The translations under genes were made by a program, and so were the position numbers. A stretch of DNA of 10,939 nucleotides from CAYWNK01 sp047639615 (GTDB lineage Bacteria > Planctomycetota > UBA1135 > GCA-002686595), in the NCBI GenBank assembly GCA_047639615.1, contig JBLIOL010000188.1, forward strand, positions 1 through 10,939. The letters are read 5' to 3'. How positions within the stretch are numbered: position 1 is the first letter of the stretch; each line of letters starts with the position of its first letter. Below, in pieces: positions 4,482-10,939 of this stretch. The notes beneath the pieces were generated by a model that did no database searches, was not told the DNA's origin, and was given only the letters and a program-made list of their open reading frames with translations.

Positions 4482-7079
4482 ATGACTTCGAAGGACTCAA
4501 AGAGCCAAGCGAACGACCCGGTGGACGCTACCCTCAGCCTGAACTCGGAGACTGGAGCTGAGCAATTGCGGCACCTTCGCGAGCGAGTCTCACGATCGAC
4601 CTCAAGCCGCTACGAGCACCGTGGTGAGCTGGGCCGAGGAGGAATGGGTGTAGTCAATCGCATGTTCGATAAGGACCTGCGCCGTACGCTCGCTATGAAG
4701 GTCACCCTCAGGCGAGGCGAGTCCAAGGAAAGCAAGTCCACCTCAATCGAGACCGAAGGACTGGCACGTTTCCTAGAGGAAGCCAGGATTACTGGGCAGT
4801 TGGATCACCCCGGTGTCGTGCCTGTCCACGACTGCGGATTCAATCAGCATGGAAACCTGTTCTTCACTATGCGATTGGTGAACGGACAGGAATTCACCAA
4901 GATCATCGAGCTAGTTCACGGGGATGACCAGGCCCCCGAGTGGAACATGACGCGTGCATTGGGGGTCTTGCTCAAGGTCTGCGAGGCCATGTCCTTCGCA
5001 CATGACAAGCAGGTGGTTCACCGAGACCTCAAGCCGTCGAATGTGATGGTCGGGCGTCACGGTGAGGTCTATGTGATGGACTGGGGACTAGCTCGCATGG
5101 CGGGTCGTGAAGATCGACACAACCTGCGGCCCAACCAGGAGCAGGAGGACAAGGTCGGAGCTGAGCCGGACGCCACCTTGAGTCCCTCCAGTTCGCCGCT
5201 CATGACCCAGGACGGCACGATTCTGGGGACGCCCTACTTCATGCCGCCTGAGCAAGCGGCCGGGCGGCTGGATGAACTCGGCCCGCGCAGCGATGTGTAC
5301 TCACTGGGCGCCATGCTCTACCACCTCCTCAGCGGGAGGCAGCCCTACTACGTCGAGGGCAAAAGCGTCTCGGCTCAGGTAGTCCTCGCCATGGTTCGCG
5401 AAGGCCCCCCCCAGTCCGTCGAGCAGCTCAGCCCCAAGACAGCCCCGGAGCTGGTCGCAATCTGCCAGCGAGCCATGTCGCGCAATCCTGCGCAGCGTTA
5501 CGCCGACATGGGCGAGCTCGCTGAAGACCTACGAGCCTACCTGGAGGGGCGGGTTGTGCAGGCTCATCAGATCGGAGCTTGGGCTGAGGTGCGCAAGTGG
5601 GTGCAACGCAACAAGGCAATGGCCGGCACGCTGGCCCTATTCCTGCTTGTCACGATTGGGGGCTTGACCGGGTTCTCCTTCGTGAAGACGGCCTATGCCT
5701 CGGATCTGCTCACCAAGAACGAGGATCTCCAAGCGGCTCAACACCTGGAGACTGAGGCTCGCGAGAAAGCCGAAGCTGTTCAGGACTTCCTGCAGACCAT
5801 GCTGGCTTCGGTGCGCCCCGGAGAAGGGCACATGGCGGACGTCACCGTGCGCACGCTCGTCGATGAAGCGGCCCGCGGCTTGGCCACTGGGATGCCGAAG
5901 GATCCAGCTCTACGAGCCAGCCTGCACAAGACCCTAGCTGACACCTACACCAGCCTGGGCCTCCACAAGGAAGCCTCAGAGCAGCGCGAGCACGCGATTG
6001 AGCTCTTGCGCCCGACCCAACCTGACGGCAGTTGGGAGATGGCACTCATGCTCTTGAATGAGGTGGATGGGGCCATCAACCTTGAGTTCCAGGGTTCGCT
6101 TGATCCTGACCAGGCTCTTCAGTTCTGCGAGGAGGCCATCAGTATTTGCACCCGGCTGTATGAGTCCGATCACGGCAACCTGATGGTGGCCAAGGGCATG
6201 CTCGCGAGGCTTCAAAGCGCGATGAATCCTATCCCTGAGGCATCGAACGACACCGATCTCCCTGACTGGATCGTCAGGAGCATCAACCTGGCCATAGAAA
6301 TGAGGGATGGTGCGGCCCCGACCTCGAATGTGCCTGCCACCGCAATCATCGCGGCGATTGAAGATGCCTGGGCATCTGGCGGAGCGGAGGCTGGAGCTCA
6401 AGTCATCTACGCTGAGATCGACGGCATGCTCGACCGCGAACTTGAGGGCCCGGGTGGCCGTAGGTTCATGCGTGACCAGCTCCCCATTGGGGGCACAATC
6501 TTGGCCAAATGGGCCTCAGATTCTGGGCGCTATGGCCTAGCCGATAGCTTCTTCTTCGCCGTGTTGGAGTTGCTGCGCGAGGACCCCGATCCCAATGCGT
6601 ACACCATCTGGTTGGCCTGGAAAGGACAGAGCCAGTTCTTCATGGGCCACGGCAAGTGGGAGCGAGCGATCATGGAACTCGAAGCCTCCGGCGCTTTCCT
6701 CGAGGAGTCCGCCCCCAGCCGACTCAAGGAGCGAGCCGAGAACCAGGCCCTCTTGGCCCAAGCACTGCTCGGTGCAGAACGCCTGCCTGAGCTAATGCCC
6801 GTATTGACCCGCCGCCTAGAGTTCGGTCGCCGGGCTCACGAACATGGTGGCCCAGTCCCTACCGACGCCCTAATCGAGCTAGCCTTGGAGCATCAGCGCT
6901 TGCTCGACCACGCCAAGGCGGAACCCGTGCTTCTGGAAGCCTGGGGTGGAATCAAGGGCATCTCCAAGCGCGTCCGTCAGCAACGAACCCGCTGCGCCCA
7001 GGCATTGGTGGAGCTCTACACAGCGCTCGAACAACCCGACAAGGCGGAGCCCTACCTCGAGTTCACCGAACAGGATTAG
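4482..7079 (+). CDS. Membrane-anchored Ser/Thr protein kinase with helical/TPR-like C-terminal domain
   Basis: This 865-residue protein carries a full Hanks-type kinase domain after a 45-residue leader. It has the glycine loop GRGGMGVV (51-58), Lys73 in AMK, a C-helix Glu near 99-100, the catalytic loop HRDLKPSN (180-187), and DWG at 200-202 in place of DFG. It also has GTPYFMPPEQA (249-259) and DVYSLG (271-276). A polar, Ser/Asp-rich insert (about 208-245) lengthens the activation segment. One membrane helix (about 379-401) and a charged, probably coiled stretch (403-435) follow. The remainder is helical with TPR-like pieces near 478-510 and 730-860, so the C-terminal half is probably outside the cytoplasmic membrane as a sensor or scaffold. 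An ATG at 4449 would add 11 residues. The 4482 start is preferred because the remnant kinase aligns from there and because of the TACAAT box. Third-base GC looks lower than in neighbouring genes. Its ligand and targets are unknown. Confidence 0.9.
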   Translation: MTSKDSKSQANDPVDATLSLNSETGAEQLRHLRERVSRSTSSRYEHRGELGRGGMGVVNRMFDKDLRRTLAMKVTLRRGESKESKSTSIETEGLARFLEEARITGQLDHPGVVPVHDCGFNQHGNLFFTMRLVNGQEFTKIIELVHGDDQAPEWNMTRALGVLLKVCEAMSFAHDKQVVHRDLKPSNVMVGRHGEVYVMDWGLARMAGREDRHNLRPNQEQEDKVGAEPDATLSPSSSPLMTQDGTILGTPYFMPPEQAAGRLDELGPRSDVYSLGAMLYHLLSGRQPYYVEGKSVSAQVVLAMVREGPPQSVEQLSPKTAPELVAICQRAMSRNPAQRYADMGELAEDLRAYLEGRVVQAHQIGAWAEVRKWVQRNKAMAGTLALFLLVTIGGLTGFSFVKTAYASDLLTKNEDLQAAQHLETEAREKAEAVQDFLQTMLASVRPGEGHMADVTVRTLVDEAARGLATGMPKDPALRASLHKTLADTYTSLGLHKEASEQREHAIELLRPTQPDGSWEMALMLLNEVDGAINLEFQGSLDPDQALQFCEEAISICTRLYESDHGNLMVAKGMLARLQSAMNPIPEASNDTDLPDWIVRSINLAIEMRDGAAPTSNVPATAIIAAIEDAWASGGAEAGAQVIYAEIDGMLDRELEGPGGRRFMRDQLPIGGTILAKWASDSGRYGLADSFFFAVLELLREDPDPNAYTIWLAWKGQSQFFMGHGKWERAIMELEASGAFLEESAPSRLKERAENQALLAQALLGAERLPELMPVLTRRLEFGRRAHEHGGPVPTDALIELALEHQRLLDHAKAEPVLLEAWGGIKGISKRVRQQRTRCAQALVELYTALEQPDKAEPYLEFTEQD

Positions 7080-7128
7080 CCAGGAGCCCAGCTGCTGCGC
7101 CCGTGATCGGAACGCAGCCTACCCGCGT

Positions 7129-7147
7129 GGTCGGCTAGTTGCCGATC
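7129..7147. terminator. Hairpin at the convergent kinase/asd junction
   Basis: GGTCGGC (7129-7135) pairs with GCCGATC (7141-7147) through seven pairs, including one G-T, around a TAGTT loop. It straddles the asd stop codon. The 55-bp gap between two convergent genes needs termination in both directions, but no T-run accompanies the stem, so the call is weak. Confidence 0.3.
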
Positions 7148-8193
7148 CCACGGGCGACCGCCGCTTCAGCGATCAGTATGGCTCCGCCCGCTGCCCCGCG
7201 CAGAGTGTTGTGGGACAGCAGCACGAACTTGATGCCGAACACCGGGCACGCACGGATGCGGCCAATGACCGTGGCCATGCCGTCTTGCAGGTCGCGGTGG
7301 CGGCGGGGCTGGGGCGCGTCGGGCTCGTCGAGCACGACGATGGGCATATCCGGTGCGCTGGGCAAAGCGGCGATGTCAGGAGCGCCGCGGAAGGCGCGCA
7401 ATACCTCCGCAACGGCCTCGGGGGAGGGATCGCCGGCGAGTTCTACGGAGACCACTTCCGTGTGGCCGTCAATGACCGGCACGCGCGTAGCCGTGGCGGA
7501 GATGACGAAGTCAGCTGGGGTGATCGCGCCATCGGCGAACGTACCGAGGAGCTTCATAGGCTCGCTCTCAAGCTTCTCTTCCTCGCCAGCGATGTAGGGC
7601 ACGATGTTGTCGATGGCGAGCATCGAGGGCACGCCCGGCAGACCCGCGCCCGAGAGGGCTTGCAGGGTCACAACGCTGACGCGGCGCAGGCCGAAGGCTT
7701 GCTGCAGGGGCGCGAGCGCTAAGACAAGGCCTGCGCTCGAACAGTTCGGGCCGGTTAGGATCGCGCCGGGTCCGAAGCTCTGCTTGCGGGCAAGTTCCAG
7801 ATGCTCCGCGTTGACCTCGGGCAAGAGCAGCGGCACCTCCGGGTGCATGCGGTGCGATGCAGCGTTCGAAACCACCAGGGCACCGGCTGCGGCCCAGGCC
7901 GCTTCGATGGGACCGGCGATGTCCGCGCCTAGAGCGCAGAAAACCAGGTCGATGTCAGCGCTGGGTTCTGTGCCGCTGAGCTTGAGCTCGGCCGCGGCCG
8001 AGGGGCAGGGGCTTGCACCGGCCCAAGCCACGCTTGTGCCGTAGCTCTCCCCCACGCGCCGCGGGGAAGCGCACACGCGCGCAAGCTTGAACCACGGGTG
8101 ACCGTCGAGCAGGCTCACGAAGCGCTGGCCGACGGTTCCGGTAGCACCGAGAACGGCCACGCGCAGGGGCGCTTCGGGACTGAAGGATGTCAT
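7135..8193 (-). CDS. asd: Aspartate-semialdehyde dehydrogenase
   Basis: This 352-residue enzyme makes L-aspartate semialdehyde from aspartyl phosphate with NADPH. That is the branch point to lysine and diaminopimelate, threonine and methionine. It has the nucleotide-binding loop GATGTVG (16-22) and SNAASHRM at 109-116 for phosphate binding. GPNCSS carries the catalytic Cys151, and QALSGAGLPGVPSM (178-191) follows. IDGHTE supplies the probable acid/base His244, and NTLRGAAGG is at 329-337. The RVPVIDGHTE plus DGMATVIGRIR pattern and the length match the branch that includes archaeal and fungal enzymes rather than E. coli Asd. The start ATG overlaps the gpmI stop as TAATG, so it is probably translated by coupling from the same message. 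Confidence 0.93.
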   Translation of the reverse strand: MTSFSPEAPLRVAVLGATGTVGQRFVSLLDGHPWFKLARVCASPRRVGESYGTSVAWAGASPCPSAAAELKLSGTEPSADIDLVFCALGADIAGPIEAAWAAAGALVVSNAASHRMHPEVPLLLPEVNAEHLELARKQSFGPGAILTGPNCSSAGLVLALAPLQQAFGLRRVSVVTLQALSGAGLPGVPSMLAIDNIVPYIAGEEEKLESEPMKLLGTFADGAITPADFVISATATRVPVIDGHTEVVSVELAGDPSPEAVAEVLRAFRGAPDIAALPSAPDMPIVVLDEPDAPQPRRHRDLQDGMATVIGRIRACPVFGIKFVLLSHNTLRGAAGGAILIAEAAVARGIGN

Positions 8194-9728
8194 TAGCCGT
8201 GCAGCAGGCTCTTGCCGTTCATGACTGCGGGTGCCGGCAACTTGAGTATTTCGAGGAGCGTCGGCGCCACGTCCGCGAGCACGCCGTGGGCGCGCATCTT
8301 CTGGCCCTGGTAAGCATCGCCGCAGAGCACGATCGGCACGGGGTTCATGGTGTGGGCCGTGTGCGGGCCGCCCGAGCCTGGGTCGGCTAGCTGTTCAGCG
8401 TTGCCGTGGTCGGCGGTGATTAGCAGCGTGCCACCGAGCTTGGTGACGGCCGGCACGATGCGCCGCAGGCACTCGTCGATGGTCTGCACGGCCTTGACCG
8501 CCGCATCGTAGAAGCCCGTGTGACCGACCATGTCAGCGTTGGCGAAGTTGACGATCAACACCTCGGTCTCGCCTTCAGCCAGCTTGCGCAGCACGGCGTC
8601 GCACACGCCGGGCGCGCTCATCTCCGGCTGCAGGTCGTAGGTGGCGACCTTAGGGCTCGGCAGCAGTACCCGATCCTCGCCGGGCAGCAGAGCTTCCAAG
8701 CCGCCCGAGAAGAAGAAGGTCACGTGGGCGTACTTTTCGGTCTCGGCGATGCGTGCCTGGCGCAGGCCAGCAGCGGAGATGACCTCGGGGAAGGTCTCCT
8801 TCAACTCCTGGGGCGCGAAGGCGATCGCGAAGGGGAAGTCGGCGCGATAGCGCGTCATGGTGACGATCTCGAGCGTGGGCGTAGCGCAGCGCTCGAAGCC
8901 GCCGAAGTTCGCTTCGCTGAGCGCGCTGCAGATCTGGCGCACGCGGTCCGAGCGGTAGTTGAACATGAGCACGCCGTCGCCATCTTCGAAGCAACCCGCG
9001 CCGGCCTCGCCGATGACTGTGGGCTCCACGAACTCGTCGCCCGTGTCAGCTGCGTAGGCCGCGTCGAGAGCAGCAAGTGCACTCTCCGCACGCGCGCCCT
9101 CACCCCCCACGAAAAGTTCGTAGGCGCGCTGCACTCGCTCCCAACGCTTGTCGCGATCCATGGCCCAGTAGCGACCGACGACGCTGGCGATGCGGCCCAC
9201 GCCGGCTGTGACGATGGCCGCTTCGAGGCGCGCGAGGTGCTCCTTGCCCGAACGCGGCGCGCTGTCGCGACCATCGGTGATGGCGTGCACGAGCACGTCC
9301 TGCGCGGGCATGCCGAGCTTGGCCGCCAAGCCCAAGAGCCGCGCAAGGTGCTTATCGGAGGCATGCACGCCCCCATCGGAAACCAAGCCGACTAGATGCA
9401 GGCGCTTGCCTTCCTTGCGCAGGCGCTCGATCAGATTGGTGAAAGCCGCATTGCGCTCGAACTCGCCCGTCTCGATGGCGCGGTCGATGCGGCTCACGTC
9501 CTGGTAGACCACGCGCCCCGCGCCCAGGTTCATGTGGCCGACTTCACTGTTGCCCATGATGCCAGCGGGCAAGCCGACCTCCTGGCCGCAGGCGTCCAAG
9601 AGCGCATGCGGATAGCGCCCCAGCAGCTCATGGAAATAGGGTGCGCCAGCCTGAATCGCGTTCGACTCAGCGGCTTCGCGCTGGCCCCATCCATCCAGGA
9701 CCAGCAAGACAACAGGCGGCTGCTTCAT
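8193..9728 (-). CDS. gpmI: 2,3-bisphosphoglycerate-independent phosphoglycerate mutase
   Basis: This 511-residue cytoplasmic enzyme interconverts 3- and 2-phosphoglycerate in glycolysis and gluconeogenesis using two metal ions. The alkaline-phosphatase-like core shows LVLDGWG with Asp12 and the phosphorylated Ser61 in MGNSEVGHMNLGAGR. The substrate lid carries VSDGGVH (His122), TDGRD (151-155), YWAMDRDKRW (187-196) and FNYRSDR (256-262). The C-terminal metal ligands are in EKYAHVTFFFSGG, NFANADMVGHTG (Asp399, His403), TADHGN (Asp440, His441) and the HTAHT segment (456-460). Length is normal for the family. The start is supported by GGGGAG (9742-9737) eight bases upstream, the best Shine-Dalgarno site in the window. 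It is first in a two-gene unit with asd. Confidence 0.96.
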   Translation of the reverse strand: MKQPPVVLLVLDGWGQREAAESNAIQAGAPYFHELLGRYPHALLDACGQEVGLPAGIMGNSEVGHMNLGAGRVVYQDVSRIDRAIETGEFERNAAFTNLIERLRKEGKRLHLVGLVSDGGVHASDKHLARLLGLAAKLGMPAQDVLVHAITDGRDSAPRSGKEHLARLEAAIVTAGVGRIASVVGRYWAMDRDKRWERVQRAYELFVGGEGARAESALAALDAAYAADTGDEFVEPTVIGEAGAGCFEDGDGVLMFNYRSDRVRQICSALSEANFGGFERCATPTLEIVTMTRYRADFPFAIAFAPQELKETFPEVISAAGLRQARIAETEKYAHVTFFFSGGLEALLPGEDRVLLPSPKVATYDLQPEMSAPGVCDAVLRKLAEGETEVLIVNFANADMVGHTGFYDAAVKAVQTIDECLRRIVPAVTKLGGTLLITADHGNAEQLADPGSGGPHTAHTMNPVPIVLCGDAYQGQKMRAHGVLADVAPTLLEILKLPAPAVMNGKSLLHG

Positions 9729-9736
9729 AGGGAAGA

Positions 9737-9742
9737 CTCCCC
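9737..9742 (-). promoter_or_regulatory. Ribosome binding site of gpmI
   Basis: GGGGAG on the minus strand lies eight bases before the gpmI ATG and fixes that start. Most other genes here lack such a site. Confidence 0.6.
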
Positions 9743-9773
9743 GTGCGCGGCTTGGGTCGCCATACTGGTGCCT

Positions 9774-9787
9774 GCCGCGTGTGCGGC
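9774..9787. repeat. Small hairpin in the gpmI/M48 divergent gap
   Basis: GCCGC (9774-9778) and GCGGC (9783-9787) pair around a GTGT loop in the 78-bp gap between the divergent genes. It would lie in the 5' leader of one or both messages. No promoter pair could be assigned with confidence in this gap. Confidence 0.25.
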
Positions 9788-9806
9788 CTGAACCCTTGCC
9801 AAGAAG

Positions 9807-10715
9807 ATGCGCAACATGAGCTGGAACAGTGCTGAGTCGAGTGAAAGTCGGAAGCTAGCGGATGGACCGAAGTGTTCCGCTGGAATTAGGGCCCGAGTCT
9901 ACCGCCTAGTGGGCCCCGCCTGCCTGCTAGCGCTGAGCTCTTGCGCCGGATTCAACGCCTTCACGCCCCAGCAGGGCATGGCCATGGGCCTGACGGCCTA
10001 TGAGGAGATCCTGCATGACGAGCAGCTGATCCAGTCGGGTCAGCAGCACGCCATGGTGCTCGAGGTCACGAATCGCCTAGTGGCCGCAGCGCGCGCCGAG
10101 AGCCCCGATTTGGTGGACCTCTTCGAGTGGCATGTGGAGCTGATCGACAACGCTGAGACCCTCAACGCCTTCTGCCTACCGGGTGGCAAAATGGCCGTCT
10201 ACACGGGCATCCTGCAGGTTACGGAGAGCCCCACGGGCCTGGCTGTGGTCATGGGCCACGAGATTGCGCACGCCACCCAGCGCCACGGCACGCGCGCCGT
10301 GACGCGCGCCAACATGATCGGCTTCGGCCTGACCATCGCCGAGGGTTTGCTCTCGGAACAGGGTACGCCCGCCTATGCGGCCGCCATTGCGCAAGGTGGC
10401 GCGGCCCTGGTGCAGCTCTCCTACGGCCGCGACGCGGAGCTTGAAGCGGACGAGGTCGGCCTGCGCATCATGGCGCGCGCCGGCTACGACCCGCGCGAGG
10501 CGGTGGCCTTCTGGGGGCGCATGGCCGCGCTCTCCGGCGCTGGCGGCCAGATCGAGTTCCTCTCCACCCACCCGAGCAACGCCAACCGCATCCAGCAGAT
10601 CGAAAGCCTGCTGCCCAGCGTCCTGCCCCTGTACGAGGCATCGGGCGGTACAGCGCCGCCCCCGGTCCCCGCGGAGCAGGCTAAGAAGAAGGCGCCAGGA
10701 GACAGCTGGCGCTAG
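9807..10715 (+). CDS. M48-family zinc metallopeptidase lipoprotein
   Basis: This 302-residue protein has a basic N-terminus, a hydrophobic stretch (34-45) and the lipobox LSSC with Cys46. It is therefore probably lipid-anchored in the envelope, facing the periplasm. The zinc motif HEIAH (151-155) sits in VVMGHEIAHATQRHG. The third ligand is Glu211 of the ELEAD (ExxxD) motif. NAFCLPGGKMAVYTGIL (120-136) and LSTHPSNANRI (252-262) are further hallmarks of the OMA1/LoiP/BepA-like group, which degrades or helps assemble misfolded envelope proteins. The tail is Pro- and Lys-rich, with no TPR domain, so it is closer to LoiP/YcaL length than BepA. The leader before Cys46 is long. ATG at 9816 is an alternative start, about nine bases after AAGAAG. 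Divergent from gpmI; no functional partner is adjacent. Confidence 0.9.
   Translation: MRNMSWNSAESSESRKLADGPKCSAGIRARVYRLVGPACLLALSSCAGFNAFTPQQGMAMGLTAYEEILHDEQLIQSGQQHAMVLEVTNRLVAAARAESPDLVDLFEWHVELIDNAETLNAFCLPGGKMAVYTGILQVTESPTGLAVVMGHEIAHATQRHGTRAVTRANMIGFGLTIAEGLLSEQGTPAYAAAIAQGGAALVQLSYGRDAELEADEVGLRIMARAGYDPREAVAFWGRMAALSGAGGQIEFLSTHPSNANRIQQIESLLPSVLPLYEASGGTAPPPVPAEQAKKKAPGDSWR
10692..10712. terminator. GC-rich hairpin at the end of the M48 gene
   Basis: GCGCCAG (10692-10698) and CTGGCGC (10706-10712) form a perfect 7-bp stem with a 7-base loop, ending at the M48 stop codon. A second weaker inverted repeat, TTTCGC/GCGAAA (10724-10729 and 10741-10746), follows. Neither has a T-run, so termination activity is only suggested by position. 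Confidence 0.3.
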
Positions 10716-10824
10716 CAACCGAATTTCGCTGCGAGCAGTCGCGAAACAGTTCGCTGGAATGGTTCGCTCGTAAGCCACTGCTGCACAGCCACTTGCGCAA
10801 ATCAAGGCCGTGAAGGAGATACGG

Positions 10825-10939
10825 CTAGGTGGAGAATTCTCGTACTCTCTGAGCGACTGGAACGGGTCCTAAGGGGCCTGACAGGGCCTGCACGAGGTCC
10901 ACGAGGGGTTCCAGGCAATTCACCCGCTCCATCCCTGAC
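10825..10939 (-). CDS. Possible C-terminus of a minus-strand gene entering from the right edge
   Basis: One minus-strand frame is open from the window edge for 37 codons to a TAG at 10827-10825. It ends with PVPVAQRVREFST. Its first 20 or so codons mostly end in G or C, as in the real genes here, and the pattern LEPLVDLVQALSG looks like an amphipathic helix. It is too short to assign to a family. It could also be a chance frame, since a second minus frame is open over the same stretch. The 109 bases between it and the M48 stop hold only the weak hairpins noted above. Confidence 0.3.
   Translation of the reverse strand, partial: SGMERVNCLEPLVDLVQALSGPLGPVPVAQRVREFST

Noticed and set aside
3540..7079. 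Transporter plus kinase as a novel sensing or defence system
   Set aside because: The transporter is a generic EamA protein, the hairpin and separate promoter box suggest independent expression, and no effector, nuclease or toxin gene is nearby.
8520..9395. Plus-strand open frame of 291 codons opposite gpmI
   Set aside because: gpmI is complete with all catalytic residues on the other strand; the plus frame has no motif and is explained by codon bias.
10724..10746. TTTCGC/GCGAAA inverted repeat as an intrinsic terminator
   Set aside because: The stem is six pairs with an 11-base loop and no T-run, so it was only mentioned with the stronger hairpin at 10692-10712.

Overview
The window is a GC-rich bacterial chromosome segment that most resembles Planctomycetota. 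The supporting signs are a secreted c-type cytochrome domain of the CxxCH...MPPWH...WADAGAPEGD type, and a large membrane-anchored Ser/Thr kinase with a DWG (not DFG) metal-binding motif and a helical, TPR-like C-terminal half. Few genes have a clear Shine-Dalgarno site. The phylum is inferred from family style; no marker gene is present.

Left part (1-2745): a 3'-truncated secreted cytochrome c-domain protein (minus, 368 to the left edge) and a SpoU/TrmH-family RNA 2'-O-methyltransferase (minus, 1228-428) lie in the same direction. Across a 122-bp gap, a PlsB-type glycerol-phosphate acyltransferase (plus, 1351-2745) is transcribed divergently.

Middle (2746-3543): this is not empty intergenic DNA. 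A five-run GGG hexamer repeat (2778-2804, G-quadruplex pattern) is followed by a decayed copy of the 3' third of a second plsB-like gene (about 2949-3290). That copy carries an in-frame TAG and a +1 frameshift. It runs into a truncated 5' end of a second Ser/Thr kinase gene (3277-3543) that stops just after the glycine-rich loop. The kinase remnant overlaps the GTG start of an EamA/DMT transporter (3540-4418) in a GTGA arrangement. An intact kinase (4482-7079) follows. Its N-terminal leader and its TACAAT box just before ATG match the remnant, which suggests a shared leaderless promoter and supports the 4482 start.

Right part (7080-10939): aspartate-semialdehyde dehydrogenase (asd) and cofactor-independent phosphoglycerate mutase (gpmI) form a minus-strand pair joined by a TAATG stop/start overlap. 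They converge on the kinase and diverge from an M48 metallopeptidase lipoprotein (9807-10715). After that lie about 110 bp without a gene, then a possible C-terminus of a minus-strand gene entering from the right edge.

The intact genes are mostly housekeeping: lipid synthesis, RNA modification, glycolysis, and lysine/threonine/methionine precursor synthesis. The unusual part is the relic block between plsB and the transporter. I see no CRISPR array, rRNA, tRNA, insertion sequence or phage gene, and no evidence for a multi-gene defence or other novel system.
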